64,000 nucleotides of DNA, taken from contig NZ_JARXWB010000005.1 in NCBI RefSeq assembly GCF_029892425.1, forward strand, positions 62,001-126,000. Reading direction: 5' to 3'. The notes under the pieces were generated by a model. That model worked only from the letters and a program-made list of their open reading frames with translations, searched no databases and had not been told where the DNA came from. The stretch is from Bradyrhizobium sp. BR13661. GTDB taxonomy: Bacteria; Pseudomonadota; Alphaproteobacteria; Rhizobiales; Xanthobacteraceae. How positions within the stretch are numbered: position 1 is the stretch's first letter; each line of letters begins with the position of its first letter. Shown here one piece after another: positions 32,770 through 47,200 of this stretch. The position numbers and the translations under genes are program-made.

Positions 32770-35103
32770 TCAGGAGCGCCCATACTGCCCGTAAGGCTGG
32801 CTCCAATAGAGGCCACCGTAGCTGTGGTCGTGGCGACCCAGCATCTTGGGATCGGCCTTGTTGAGGACGACGCCCAAGAGGCGGTCATGGACCTCGGGCG
32901 CGGAGTCCAGGCAACGTTGGACTAGGTTGACGCGGAGGCGGCCCCACTCCACCACGAAAATAAAGGAGTCCACGCTCTGCGTTGCCGCGCGGACGTCAAC
33001 GATGGGACCGAGTGGCGGAAGATCAAGGATGACGTAGTCGTAGTGCTCGCGCAGTTGCTCCAGCAGACCTCTGAACGCGTCGGACGAAACGACCTCATCG
33101 GTATGCGCGAGATTCGCATCGCTTATCGACGGCAGCATTGCAAGACCGGTCTCGGCATCGAACCGTACCACCTGCGACAAATCGGCCTTGCCCTCGAGCA
33201 GCTCAAGCCATCCCACTACCGGCCTCGGCTCGAGGTTATCAATGAGCGTCGGTTTTCGCAGATCGGCGTCGATAAGGATCACGCGCTTGCCCGCATCGGC
33301 CATCAGTTCGGCCAGATTGCAGGCAAGGGTCGATTTGCCTTCGCCGGGCAACGTCGACGTTATGCCGATCACCTTGTTCTTTTCATAGGCCGCATGAAGC
33401 TCTGCAGCTATCTTGATGGACCGCACGCCCTCGGCGAGCGGTGAAAACGGCTCTTCAACGACTTGCCGCATCAAGGTGCTAGTCAGTGTCACGACCTGGT
33501 CCTGCGGCAGTTGTCTGGCGACAGACTGCCTTCCACGGAAACCTCTCACGCCTGGCTCCTGCGCGCCCTTTTGCTGCGCCGGCCGCTGCAGCGCGTCCGC
33601 CGCAGTCACGAGCGGCAACACCGCAAGACACGACGTCCGCAGCGCCTCCTCGACCTGTCGAGCGGTACGGAACACCAGATCGAGCGACTCCTTCAGCGCT
33701 CCGACGCCCAGACCTGCGACGAGGCCGAATAGTCCCGAGACCACGAGAACGATCGAAGCGATCGGACTGCTCTTTTGTTCGGGCGGCAGCGCCGGATTAG
33801 CCACGCGCGCTTCGGTAATCGGAAATGACTCCTGCTGAAGAGCTTCGGTGTAGCGCTGCAAAAATGTATCGTAAATTGTGTGGTTGGCCTTCGCATTGCT
33901 CTCGAGCTCGTTCAGCCCCAGCCGGTCGCGATTGGTGGACTGCCCCTCCGTGACGAGGCTTACGACCTTCCGTTCGAGACTTTCCTCCCGCGCCTTTGCG
34001 ATCTCGTAGTCGCTGTTGTAGCTCGCGGCTATACGGCCGAGTTCTTCCCTGATGGATCGGCGCAACTCCTCAATCTGATCGCGGAGATGCAACACGGCCT
34101 GATGGTCGGCGCCGTAGCGCTTCGTCCAGTCGGCCTCCCGCGCGGTCAAATCGAAATACTGGTTACGCATGCGGGTAATGACATCGTTATGCAACGCATC
34201 CGCGGTCACCGCATCCGGGCTGTCCTGTTTGAGAATATCGTTAATTCGCTGCACCCGCGCCTTGGCTTCACCGGTCGCAACGCGCGCGTTGATCAACTGC
34301 GTGTTGAATTCGGCGAGTTGTTGCTCGCCGATCAGGCGCCCCGAGACCGTGGACCCTGCCCCACCGTCCATGGACACGATGTTGTTCTTCTCCTTGTACT
34401 CGACGACCGCCTTGTCCGCCGTCAATGCCCTATTCTGGAGTTCCTTGATGCGATCCTGTAGCCAATCACTGGCAAGGCGAGTCGTCTGATACTTCGACTG
34501 GAGCAGATCCAGGATATAGGCTTGGCCAATTCCATTGGCGACAGCAGCGGCGCTCGCAGGATTGCGCGACGTAAACCCGACCTCGATAGCGTAGGTCCTC
34601 CCGACGCGCGCGACCGTCCGATGTGCCATGAATGTTCGCGCCGCAGCGCGAACGAGCTCCGTTTCCGAAGGCGGCGTCGAATTGCCAAGACCGATACGAT
34701 GAAGAAGTCCCTCTCCTCGTCCAACGAATTCCGGGTCGTCGGTCAGGTGCAATTCCTTGATCACGGAATGTGCGAATTTCTCGGACTTGAGAACTTCGAC
34801 CTGTGTTTCGACCTGTGCGGTGTCGAGCGGGGCGTCGCCTAACGCTTGTTGTTGAGGCTGAAGAACCCGGACCTTGCTGCTGTCAATCAATATCATCGCC
34901 TTGGCTGTGTATTGCGGCGGCGTAAGGACGAGATATACGAGCCCAAAGCCAACCGAACACAGCGTTGCGATTGCAATTACAAGATATTGCCGACGAAGAA
35001 ACCCCGTGCACCAATCGAGGAAGTCGGAAACGCGATCAGATTGCACCAACCCGCTTCCCTGGAGTTGGGGCGAGGCGTTCCTGGGTCGTAACGCTTTATC
35101 CAT
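32770..35103 (-). CDS. Polysaccharide co-polymerase with tyrosine autokinase domain (Wzc/ExoP type)
   Basis: A 777-residue inner-membrane protein. It has a Wzz domain with TM1 at about 40-60 (YLVIAIATLCSVGFGLVYLVL), a long periplasmic coiled-coil region and TM2 near 445-465. The cytoplasmic BY-kinase holds Walker A GITSTLPGEGKSTLACNLAE, Walker A' VILIDADLRKPTL and Walker B YVILDLPPLGPIVD. The C-terminus has a Tyr cluster (HSYGGLYWSQPYGQYGRS, four Tyr) for autophosphorylation. It controls chain length and export. The gene lies 106 bp after tpsA and before wza, all in the same direction. Confidence 0.94.
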   Translation of the reverse strand: MDKALRPRNASPQLQGSGLVQSDRVSDFLDWCTGFLRRQYLVIAIATLCSVGFGLVYLVLTPPQYTAKAMILIDSSKVRVLQPQQQALGDAPLDTAQVETQVEVLKSEKFAHSVIKELHLTDDPEFVGRGEGLLHRIGLGNSTPPSETELVRAAARTFMAHRTVARVGRTYAIEVGFTSRNPASAAAVANGIGQAYILDLLQSKYQTTRLASDWLQDRIKELQNRALTADKAVVEYKEKNNIVSMDGGAGSTVSGRLIGEQQLAEFNTQLINARVATGEAKARVQRINDILKQDSPDAVTADALHNDVITRMRNQYFDLTAREADWTKRYGADHQAVLHLRDQIEELRRSIREELGRIAASYNSDYEIAKAREESLERKVVSLVTEGQSTNRDRLGLNELESNAKANHTIYDTFLQRYTEALQQESFPITEARVANPALPPEQKSSPIASIVLVVSGLFGLVAGLGVGALKESLDLVFRTARQVEEALRTSCLAVLPLVTAADALQRPAQQKGAQEPGVRGFRGRQSVARQLPQDQVVTLTSTLMRQVVEEPFSPLAEGVRSIKIAAELHAAYEKNKVIGITSTLPGEGKSTLACNLAELMADAGKRVILIDADLRKPTLIDNLEPRPVVGWLELLEGKADLSQVVRFDAETGLAMLPSISDANLAHTDEVVSSDAFRGLLEQLREHYDYVILDLPPLGPIVDVRAATQSVDSFIFVVEWGRLRVNLVQRCLDSAPEVHDRLLGVVLNKADPKMLGRHDHSYGGLYWSQPYGQYGRS

Positions 35104-35209
35104 TTGTTGATCTACAACCTAATTCCGCGACTACGTCTCAGCGTGATTGGCATGAATAGCGCCATGCTGCTCAACGGGGATTTGCGCTTACCAAACTCGT
35201 GAAACCGCC

Positions 35210-38200
35210 TCATTGCGCACCGTTACCTTGGTTGTTCTTCTTGACATTGCTGTCCCCGCTGGCACCCGTCGCATCCTGCCCGTCGCCGTAGCTGAGCACC
35301 TGGACAACAAAGACCGAGGCCGTGCCCTCAGGCTTCGAGGCAGTCGGCGTCTCCGCGGTCTTGCTGGCAGCGCCAGCGGTGTTCGACGCGGCGGTCAGCG
35401 CGCCGACATTCGGGGCAGTCACGGTCGGAATGCCGGTCACCGACTTGGCTTGGAAGTTGTCCGAATTCAAGACTACGGGAGCCACCACTTCGATGTGGGG
35501 AGCGCGGACACCGGCACTGCCGAAATTTACGATGCCGCGCGGCGCGAGCAGATAGAGGTTGGAATCTGCGCTGTTGCTGGTGGTCTGAAGCACGCCGATG
35601 CCGGCGCCCGTGACGAGACCCGCGGGATCGGTGGTCTGGTAGTCGTCGGCGTCGAAGACCACCTGCAACGGCGGCTGCGAGGCCGTGGTCTTGGCGCCGC
35701 GGCCGGCGTCGAGATCGGCGTTGGAGCTCCACATCGAGATGTCGCCACCTTGCTCGGTGAAGATGCGGCTGGTGTTCACCAGCACGTTACCGTCGGAGAA
35801 GGTGTTGATGTCGCCGCCGGCGAGCGTCAGGATGCCGAGGTTGTTTAGCTTCAGATTGGAGTTGGGCTCCACGGCCAGCGATCCGACCAGCACATTGCCG
35901 CCCGGGCCGAGCAGCGAGACGTTGCCGCCGAGGTCCGTCTGGATGGTGGCGTGCAGGAGATTGAGATCTCCGGTCTGAACCAGCGTCGGGACCTCCTTGG
36001 CAAAATTGGCGGCAGCGCCGTTGAGGTCGACGGTCTGGATCAAACTGAGCACGTTGACCGCGTACTTGCCCGAGCTGTTGGCCTGACCAAGCGCGCTCGC
36101 CAGACCGCTGCCCACCGGTTGCAGCGAGCCACCCAGATTGTTGGTGTAGCCACTCGCTGCCGGGAACAGCGTGTTGATCATGATGTAGCCGTCGAGAAGA
36201 GCGGCCTTCTGGGTCTGGCTATAGAGCGTCGGATTTCCTTGATAGTACTGATAAAGGCTGCTGCTCGTGTTGCCGATGTTCTTCAACTCGGCGGTGAAGA
36301 CCTGATCGATGAAGACGTGCTGCAGCGCGGTCGGCTCGTTCAGGAATTTCGCGAACACGTCGGCGGCTGCAGGAACACCCGTCGAGCAATTCAACGCGCC
36401 GGTCGAGCAGAGGAAGGTCGTGAGCTCAGCCATATAGTTGTGCGCGACGTTGGTGGCGTTGGCCGGATCGATGTAGGTGTCGATCACGCCCTGGTAGTTG
36501 ACGCGATTGCCGACACCGAACAGCGCGATGATGTCCGCGCCGACGATGTCCACGCCGGGCTTATACAGCTTCGGATTGCGGTTCTTGACCGCGGCGGTGA
36601 ACGGACCGAGCAACGCCGGGTTGTACATGCCGGGCGAACCTTGAACCCACTGGTTGCCCACCGGGATGCTGCCGGCGTTGCCCACCGAGGTAATGCCTTC
36701 CTGCACCTTGGCGGACGCAGCGGTGTCGAAGTTCACCGGCAGGAAGGGGCCGAGATTGCGCCCTGCCTCCACCAGGAAGAAGCCCGGGCCTGCGACCTGC
36801 ATGCCACCGAGATTGTGGAAACCGGTATAAGAGATGTCCCGGCCGGCGATGACGCTGCTGACATCGCTGGCAGCGATGTTCTCGACGGTCAGGTTAAGGT
36901 CGACGATGTCCAGACCGGCCTGAACCTTGGTCGGCCGGTTGATGTTGATCGGGCCGGCGCCGGTGATGCTACCGGTCACCGCGTAGATCTTGGCGGTGGA
37001 GGCATTCTTGCCTTGTGCCAGGTACGCTTGGCTGAAGGCGCCGGTGGCGCCGTCTTTCGGGTCGTACGGAGCGCCGTTATTGGGCTGGTACGGATCGAAC
37101 GCCTGGTCGAGCAAGGACGGGCCAGCCGAGATGGTCGGGAAGTTCGAATCAAGATTATGTGCGCCGCCCGGCAACGTCGGGCTTACGCCGCCGGTCAGAT
37201 CGATGTTGCCTTCGGCCAACAACTGGAATGTACCGTTCGGCGACCCGCTGAGCACCAGACCGTTGTTTTTTGCACCGGTCAGTCCGTTGGTTGTGATGTC
37301 GCCGTTCAGGGCAATCGCGCTGAAGCTCGCTGGAAAATTGGTCTCGTAGATCGAGCCTTGGAACGCGATCTTCGAGGAGATCGTCGCTGTCTGACTGAGT
37401 GCGATGTTGATGTTGCCTCCGATAGCGACGACGTTGACCGCGCTGTCAGGACCATAGGTGTCCATGAAGATGGGCAGCAGCGCCGCGGCACCTGAGTTGC
37501 CAGGATTTGCATAGGAAGTGGTCTGGAAGTGCAACTCGGCCGGATTGATTACCCCGCCGATCGAGACCGATCCTCCAGCGGTGAGCGTGATCTGGCCGGA
37601 ATCGACGGCGAGCACCGGCAGGTCCTGCAACGTACCGGTCTTGGTGGCCAGGTTGCCGTTGGGGCCGACCGAGCCGCCGGCAACGATCGTTGCCGTGCCC
37701 GAGCCCTCGTAGAAGGATCCACCGAGGATATTGCGGCCCGCCTGCACGACCATGTTGCCGCTGCCGTTGACGGTCATGACCGGCGTGTTCAAGACGCCGC
37801 TGCCGACCGAAGCGAGGCCACCGCTGGCATAGCCAGTGGTCGGCAACGACACCGACACGTCGATCAGGTCACGCCCTGCCGTGACCGACACATTGCCGCC
37901 GGCGCTGAGGATGCCCTGCTGGAAGCTGCCGTATTGGATCCACCATGCGGATTGCGACGCTATTGCGGTTCCGAATGGGGCAAACACACCCGCGCCGAGC
38001 AGACTCACATTCGGCGCGTCATTCGCGGAGCCGATCGGCGTGATCGCCGCATCGGCGAGCAGCCATGGGAAGAAGTACTGATAGTCCGAGACCGTCCTGG
38101 TCCCAGCGATTGATGCCGTAACGGTCTCGGTTGGATTGCCGGTACGAATGATGTCGCGTTGCGCCACCATCGTGACGTCGCCACCCTCGGTCGGGAAAGC

Positions 38201-41200
38201 CGCCGCAGTCGGAGGACCGTAAACCGCAGCATAACCGTTGCTAAGCGCGTTGCTGTTGCTGAATTGCGAGTAGGCCAGGACTTGAGGCGCCAGGAAGCCA
38301 TTGGGATTGGCTGCAACGACATTCCCCGAGCCATCCAGATAATATCCGGGAGACGCGGGCAGCGCGGTGTTGACGCCGGCGGAGTAGATCACGCCGGGAG
38401 CAGTTTGGTCCGAAAGCAGGATGTCGCGCGCCGCCGACACCGTGATACTGCCGGTGCCGGTGCGGATCATTGTGGGCAGCGCAACGGTGGTTGTGCCGGT
38501 CTGATTGCCCGAAGCATAGACCTGTTGCGTATAGCTCGTGTGACCGGAGACAACGACGTCGCCGCTGCCGGGGAAATGACCGGTGTCGATCGACGCAAGC
38601 GGTACCATGGCGTTAGGATTGGCGCTGATGGCGACGGCGCCGTTGGTGTATCGCGCCGCGGCGCCCGCCGTGAACGTATAGGACCAGGAAGCGGGATTGG
38701 TGACCTGAACGATCTGAACCTTGGAATCGGGCGTCACCGGCGGACTGGATGCGATTGCGCCATTGCAGTTGACGCAGACGTTCAGCTGATGCGGAAACAG
38801 ATCCGCCCCCGCCAGTTGCTGCGAGGTCGGGCTCGAAATATTCGCGGTGGGATCGTAGGGAGCGACTGGAACGGCGGTGTAATTGTTCAGATAGTAGAGA
38901 TATCCGGTGTTATTGGGATTATTGCCAATGGGATCAATACCCCGATTGCCCTGATTTTTCAGATAATTGGCTACATTCGCGACGTAGTTTTTGTCGTTGT
39001 AGTTCCCGAATTGAAAGAAACCGTCGGAGATCGAGGCGTTGACGTTGATGTTGCCCGCGGCCCTCAGCGTCAGCACGCCCGGCTCAATCCTGAACTGAGG
39101 TTGTGACTGGGTGCCGAAATTGGCGACATAGCGGTACTCGAAATTCACGGCGCTGGTGGCAGGATCGTATGTTTTTGTGATGCCACTGCCCTGGAGCTTC
39201 ACCGCCGTGCCGGCCGCCAGATTCCAGTTGCTTGCAATGGTGATGTTGCCGGAATTGACCGCGGTGCTTGTATTGACCAGCTCGACGCCAGGGAGAAACT
39301 CGACCGCGGCTCCTTGATTATTTTTATTATTCTGGAGATCAGCAAATATCTTAGACTGCGTGAGCTGGGCGACCGCACCATTGAAGCCGTAGCTCACGAC
39401 CTTCCCCGCCGAGTCCAGCCCGGTTAGCGTTCCCTGCACGAATTGCGCGACGGCATTCGTGAAGGCCGGGTTGTTGGCGGGATCGAGGACGCCGTTCCAG
39501 CTCACATTCGGCAACCCAACGCCGCTCTCGGTCGAGACCGTTGCGTAGTCCTCAAGACTGAACTTGCGGGCGCCGGTAATGTTGGCGTCAAGGCCCAGGA
39601 TTTTCACAGTGCCTTCTTGATATGCGTGACCGGTCACCAGCGGGGCGCGCAGGTACACCGTCCCGCCGTTCCCGCCGTTGCCGACACCCGACACGTCCAT
39701 CTTCGCGCCGGACTGCAGGTCGATATAGCCGCTCGCGTTCCACCCTGTGCCCAGCTTGATGTCGCCGCCGAGCTGGCCGGCCTGTTTGGTCGAAGCGACG
39801 ATCGAGGCGGTGCTCTGCAGCACCACTGCATTGCTGCCGTAGAGCCCAACCTGGCCGCCCGCCTGGCCGTTGCAGTATGTCACCGTACAGCCGGTCTCGA
39901 TCAGGCCGCCGATGATGACCTGCCCATTCTGCACCGAACTCGTCCAGGTGATGTCGTCTGCCGTGAGCGTGACGGTGTTGGCCCTCAGCGTGTGACCTGC
40001 CGAAAGCTGGAGATTGCCGGTCTGCGTGCGAACCGAGATTCCGCCAGTGACGCCACCCGCAAAGAGCAAATCGGCTAAAGGATCGAGTTCGATCGCTCCG
40101 TTGGAGAAGAGGTTGAAGCTGCCGCCACGGCTCGCCACGCCTCCTTGTGGATTGCCGGCATAGCCGGCCGCAAGCAGCTGGCCGCTCAGCTTGGCAGAGC
40201 CGGCCGTCGCCGTCACGTTGATCACGCCGCCATAGCCCTGACCTCCGACGGGCTGGGACACGTCAATCGTGCTGGCGGCCATGGTCACGACATTGCCGAG
40301 ATCGGCCTGAAGCGACACTTTGCCGCCGGCAACGTATTGAGTGGCGTCGACCAGCGTCTTCGCGTAGCCGCCCGCGGCGATCCAGGCGCCGTTCTCGAGC
40401 GTGAGATCGCCCGTGGTCGCTTCAAGCCCCAACGTTCCGGCCTGGGCCTGGATGGTGCCGGACACGTCGATGCTCGCTGCCTTCAGCGCGAAGTTGCCGC
40501 CAATCTGGCTGCTGGAGCCGGGATTGGCAGAAGCTCCTGCCGGGCGCGCGATGCTGACATTGCCGAGCGTCGTCAGGATGAATTGCGACCCGGTGCCGCT
40601 CGCGGTCGCGCCGCCGACCAGCAAGTCCGGTGTCGTCATGGAGAGATTGACTGGCGCGGCACCCGAGCCGCCGAGAGTCATTGCGCCGGAACCGGCGAGC
40701 AATATCTGTTTGCTGGCAGTCCAGTTCACTTGCGAGAATCCGCCGATCGTCTGAACGCCGCCGCCGAGATCGATTTCGGCAGCCTCGATGGTGAGCGTTC
40801 CGCCGGTGGACGGCACACTCGCCGCCCCGGCTATCGCGCTGTGGTTGACGAGAGTGACGCTGGCGCCAGCGCTGATGTTGACATCGGCGCCACTGCCCAG
40901 CAGCGCCGGCGCATCGAGCGTCAGGTTCTGAAGCGTTGGTGCAAACGCAACCCCGCTGGCGAATGCGATGTTGCCGTTGTAGGCCTTCAGCGTCAGCCCC
41001 TGCACCGACGCGAGCGTGGTCTGGAGCGTATCGGCCGACAACGCTAGTGCGCCGGTCGCGCCGTTGCCGAGGCCGATAGTCTGAGCGGTCAGGTTGAGCT
41101 GCTTGGCCTGGATCACGGCGGCGGCTGCGCCGTTGACCGGCTTGTTCAGCGCGATCGCGTTCGACGGCCCAGACGCCTGCAGGCTCAACGTCGTGGTGGA

Positions 41201-44200
41201 AACGCGCGTGCCGGCCTCGATGGTGACGTTACTGGTGTTGCCGGCGGGAAGTGTTAGCGAACCGATTACCGGGCCCGCCGAGATATCGGCGAAGTCGATG
41301 GTGAGCGCGGGCGTCGACGTGCCGGTCGGACCCGTGATGGTGTTCTTCGGATTGCTGGTCGCCATGAACACCGCGCCGAGGCCGCCGCTGTACAGCGGCA
41401 ACGAGACGTTGCTGAGAGGCGTGCCGCTGCCGGTGAAGAACGAAAAGATATTCGCGCCGGTGATATGCGTGCCGGTCGAATCCAGCGTGCCGCCAAGCGC
41501 TGTTGCGATCGCCTGCGCCGAGGTGGCAGCGGCGGACGCCGGGTTCGCGTAGACATAGTTTCGGCCGTAGGAGCTCTGTACACCGCTGACCGTGTCGATC
41601 ACACTGCCGGATTTGACGACGACCTGCCCCCCGCCCGTCGTGCTCACCTGGAAGTTGGTGGTAAAGGTGCCGCCCGCGATCGAGAACGATTGATTGACGG
41701 TCTGGGTTTGCGGCGGTGTCGCCCCCGCCACCAGCAGGATTTCCGGTGCGGTAAAGGCCACACCGCCGGTATCGATCACAACACTCGATGCTGTCGGCGT
41801 GATCGTGGTGGTGCCATTGGCCTGGTCGCTGCGCTGGCCGCCGATCAGGATGCTCTCGAAGTTGAACGCATTGAGCTCGTTGACGTCGAGACCGACATAA
41901 CCGGCCGGCGCATTGCCGGTGCCATTGACCACCGCCACCTGGCTGCCGGAAACGTCGAGCTGACCGCCACGGCCGACATTGCCGCTGCTATCGGTCCCTG
42001 GCTGGGTCAGCACCGTGCCGGACAGCAGGATTTGCTGCTGCGCCACGACGCCCAGCCGGCCGGCGTCGATCGGCAGCGGCGACGGGGTCGTGGTACTGCT
42101 GTGTTTGGGGAAGTAGCTGTTGCCGCTGGTGACGTTGTACTCGCTGTACTGCCGCCAGACGGACCCGGTCTGGATCGCGAACAACTCACTGCCGGCCGAA
42201 CGCGTCGCGGCATTGGTGGACTGGGTGTAATTGCCCGACACCAGGACGGTGCCGTCCTGCAACGTGGTCCCGGACACGATGTTCCTGCCCAGATTGCTGC
42301 CATAGTCGACGACCCGCAGCGCGCCGGGCAAGATCGCGTAATGGCCGGGATAGAGCGTGTAGGTGCCGGCCGGAATGCCACCGCCGCCGCTGATCGTGAT
42401 CTGCGTTCCCGCGAGCGGGTACGGATCGCCGGCCTGGCTGGCGCTCAGCGCCGCCGTGAAATTGATGTCGAGCGCCGCGACCGGGTCGTTGCGCGAAGGC
42501 AGCAGCGCATAAACGGTCGGCTGGCCGCTGGCGGTTGCAAGCGTGTCCCTCGTGCCGCCGGTGCCGGCCACGAACTCGCCCGCGACCACGTCGCCACCAC
42601 CGCTCAAATTGGTGGTCGATCCAACACCCACGCTCACATTGGTGCCGCTCAGCGTCACGGCCTTGCCCGGAAGCTGCGTAAGCGGCGCGAGCGAGTTGTT
42701 GTAATACCAGTTGATGCCGTCCTGGGTCGTGCCATACGGCACCACGGTATTGTCCAGCGAGACCGACGTGAGGCTCCCTGCCCCGAGCGTGACCTGCTGG
42801 GTGCCGCTGCCGCCGAGAGTGATGGTGCCGAGCGGGGCAAACAGATTGCCATCCTGCACGATGTTCGGCGCCAGCACCTTGATGCTGCCGCCGGCTGACA
42901 GCGGCGTTTGAGGCGCGCTGCCGGCGGGCGCGGTGAAGGTTACCGTGCCCGGCGCCTGGATGGTGAAGTTGACGGCGGAGACCGGGTAGATCCGCTCGGC
43001 CGAAAGCGTCAGATTGCCGCTCGCCGCAAGGCTGCCTGAGAACGTCGAGGGATAGACCACCACCGCCGTTTGTCCGACAATCTGGCTGATTCCGTTCGCG
43101 ACCTTGGGCGTGCTCAGGCGGATATCGGCGGTGGTGTAGCGGTTGGCATTGCCCGGGTTCGGCGAACCACCAAGTGTGACCTGACCGAAGTTTGAGAACG
43201 CAGCACCTTCGACGTCGATGTTCATCGCATCGACGACGAGACTGCCGGCCGGATTGGTCGCGACAGTCGAAGTCCCCCCGCCCCCGGTGAACAGCACATA
43301 GGGCGCCGACAGCACCGTGCTGCTGCCGGGAGTGTTTCCGTCAAGCGTGATGGAGCTGGCGGCGATTTGCAGCCGGTTGGTCACGTTCCAGTCGAGCGCG
43401 CCGGAAATAGTGAGATTGAGGAAAGTGGGCGCCTTGAAGCCGAAGGTCTTGTCGGTCAGATCAGTGAAGATATGGCCCGGGCCACCCACCGAGTAACCGC
43501 TGTACAGGAAAACATTGTCGAACGCCCCCAAACGATCCACCGTGGCCACGATCTGACCGGTAAAAGGCGCGAGCTGACCGCTGCCGAGCGACGCTAGCGA
43601 CGTGAGATCTCCCGCGCTCGCCGGCGTCGCGAGAGATGCGAGCGCTGCCGTCAAATTGGCCGAGCTTTGCTGGAGTGTGACGTTCGACCCGCCCAGCATC
43701 AATGTTCCGCCATTGGCCGAGGGATTGCCCTGCCCCGTGACCGGCGACCGGCCGCCGACCGCGGTGAACGTCCCGCCCCACACGAAGGCGCCGACATCAA
43801 CGCTGACCGTGCCCGCATCGCTCCACATCGAAACCGGGCTCGCGCCGCGCCCGGTGGCGTCCTTGGCCTGGATCGTGGCCGAGATGCCGGACACATCGAC
43901 CACTGCGCCCTGCTGGGCAACCAGATAAGTTCCTGTCAGGGTCCCGGTCGAATCTGCCGCAATTGAGGTCTGAGGAAACGCTTCGACCGTGAAGGTACCA
44001 CCAGACAACAACGTGGCACTGACACCATTGGTGATGCCGGTGTTGCCGAAGCTTGAATTGGCGATCACAGTCCCCGACAGGTCGATGAGCGCATTCGGGC
44101 CGAGCCAGGTCTGCTGCGAATAGACTGACACAGCGCCGCCGTGGTCGACGATCTGGCCGAGCAGGAGGACGCTCTGGGCCGTGGTTTGCGTTGTTGTGTC

Positions 44201-47200
44201 GACGCCGAGCGACGGTGACGCGACACCAGGTGTGCCATAGAGCGCGATGTTCGCACGCGCGTCGGTGACGACGGAGGCGCCGGCGCCAAGCGCGATGTTG
44301 TTCGAGGCAAGGGTGAGATTGACAGGCGTACGCAAATCGTCCGCCAGCGTCTCCAGCGGAAATAGCGGCGCGAACCCGTTCCCGTTTGGCACCGAGGCGA
44401 TCTTGGTGCCTGTCGGCACCGAGATGTAGCTTGCGATGCTGGAGAGGTTCTGCTGCTCCAGGCGCAGGGACGTTCCCGCGGCAATCGTGATGTTCTCGGT
44501 AACGCCAGGATGGCCGGAACTGGCGGATTCGATGACATAGGCGCCAAAGCCGCCGCTATTGAAGAACGACGCGGGCAAATACAAGCCACCGCCCGCCGGC
44601 TGCCCGTCGGAGTCGGGCTGTCCGCCGATCTGGATGGTCTGCGGCGCGGCAAGCGTGAGAGTGCCGTTGTTTTGGAAACCATAGGCGCGCAGTGATCCGT
44701 TCAACTGGAGCGTCGAGATAGCGCCGCTATGTGGGTTCAGGGGATCCCCTGGAATTGGCGAGTCCGGTTCGCCTCCCCAGGGATTCCCTTGGTAGAGCTC
44801 GAGCGAAATGCTGCCACCGCTTCCGGCCATGACGCCCGGCGACGCTGTTTTGGCCTTGCCCTGCGGAGAAATGTAACCACCGCTCGATACGTCGAGCTGG
44901 CTCGCCGACGCGAGCACGATGTTGCCAGTCGTATCCACCTGCTGGCGAGTAGAACTGTTGTTGGTCGTGATCGAGATGCTGCCGCCGTTGATGAATCCTG
45001 GGCCGACTAAGCCTGTACCGAGCCGACCAGAATCGTTGACCCAGCGACCGCTGGCATCCAGCGTACCCTCGACGAAAATATCAGCCTTGCCCGAGGCGGT
45101 CTGCGGCGTGCTAACCCAAGTGCCGAACGGATTCCCATGCGGGGCATTCGTGAAAAGATTACGATCAGTTACCAGGCTGATGTTGCCGCCGGCCGCTGAC
45201 ACCGTCCCAGCGATGTCGATCGCGCCCGGCACCACCACTGAGAAGCTGCCACCCGCGGCAAGATTCAGCGTGCTGTCGGACGTCACGAACAGATCATTGG
45301 CGGTGATGGAGAGGCCGCTCAGGCCGTAGGACGACAGCTGGTCGGCCGACAGCGTCGTCGGGCTGAGCTGGCTGGTCGAGGTAAAATTGGTTGATGACGT
45401 GCCGCCGCTCTGTCCTGTGACCACCACGCTCGAGGGTGTGGTGACGGAGAGCGTCCCCTGCGAGGGCGCGGTCCCGGCCGCAGCCTGCCGCGCGCCTGTA
45501 ACCGCACCGAAGATCAACGTGCCGGCCTGGAATTGCGGGTTGACAGCGGTGAAGGAGATGCTGCCGGCATCGGACCCCTGCAGATAGCCGGCCTGCACGG
45601 AGCGGGTCTGGAAAAAGGTCCAGGTCTCCGTCACGCCCCAATGCGCATGATTGACAGTGAACTGCCCGACGATGCCGGTGTAAGTCAAATCCGGGCTGGC
45701 ATGGGCGATGTCGTAGAGGTGGCCGTCGGATCCGAGCAGCACGGTCGTCGGCACGATGCCGGCCAGAAGCTCCTCGTAGCCACCGGCAACGTTGACCACC
45801 GAGCCCGACTGGAGCGTGACGGCGGTGGGGGTCGCCGAGTTGATGTCGGTCTTGAAGCTGACGCTCCCACCCTTTGTCATCAGTTGGTCGATGCTTCTGG
45901 GGACGGCGTCCGCATAGCCGCAGGCGTTTGCGACCGGTGTTCCGCACCAAGTCGAGCCGTTGCTGTTCTTCCCCGAGGCACGGATGTCGATCCAAAGCGT
46001 CTTGCCGTAGAGCACGCCGCTGCGCTGGAGCGGCTCGTCGGCGAAGTCGATGCCGCGCGGTTGGATCGAGATGAAATTATAGCTCGCCGGCAGCTGCACA
46101 TCCTGCAAACCGGCGACGTCGATTGTGGCACCGGCCTGGGCTATCCCGTCAACGGTCGCGGGCCCCGACATCACGATGCCCTGCGATCCGCTGAGACTGG
46201 GAGGGATTTGACTGTTGACGTTGCCGTTATAAGCCGGGTTTGTGGCAAAGGCGTTGAGCGACACCACTGCGGAGGGTGCCGAAACCAGCGCCCCGGCTCC
46301 GAGCGTGACGCTGAGCTGACCGCTCATCTCGACGAAGGCCGGTGTAAAGTCTTGGACCGAACTGCCCGATGAGCCGCCGGACAGTGTCTCCCCATTTTCC
46401 AATGGGGGAACGTAGATGGTGCCGTTCATGGTTACGCTGGTCGCGGCATCCATCAGGACCATGCTGTTGCGGGAGATGCTGGTGGGCGCATAGATGACGC
46501 CACCCACGCGATTGCCGGTGGCCGGATCAAGAATCACGTTGCCGGCAGCGTCGTGCAGCGCGTCCATCGAGATCCGGTCGCCCATCATCACCACCGCGGC
46601 CTGCGGCGCCACGATCAATCCGTCGTTGCTGACGAGACCTGTCCCGGGTCGAAATGGGCTGGTGCCGGCCGGGGCACCTGTAGCTGGATTGTATGCAGTG
46701 GCATATTGCTGGATCTGGAAACCGGTGCCCCGGAAGCCGGCACTGGTCAGAACCGACTTCGGAATGGTACCGTTGATGTAACTTCCCGCGGTGGCCGTGA
46801 TCTCCTGCCCCGAGATCAGCGCAACTTCATTGCCGGGCGCGATGATGCTGCCGTGGTTGGCGACGTTGACGCCGAACAGATAGACAAAGCCCGGCGCGGA
46901 TGGATTGGGGTTGGTCGCGATCGTCGCGCCGGCGTCGACGCGTACGCCACTTCCGGTCGGGACGGCATCCTCCGGCAAGGTGGTGGAGAAGCTCTGTGTC
47001 GTCGTATTGGCGATGCCGGTGCTGAGAAAGAAATTGTCGCGTGCCGTTCGGTTCGAGCCGCGGGCTCCGACGTCGAGATCGGAGGCGATCAGCGAGCCGA
47101 TATTGATCTGCGAGCTGCCGCCGAAAATGATGCCATTGGCATTGATGATGTAGACGCCGCCGTTCGCCTTGATCTGGCCGAGGATCTGGCTCGGCGCCAG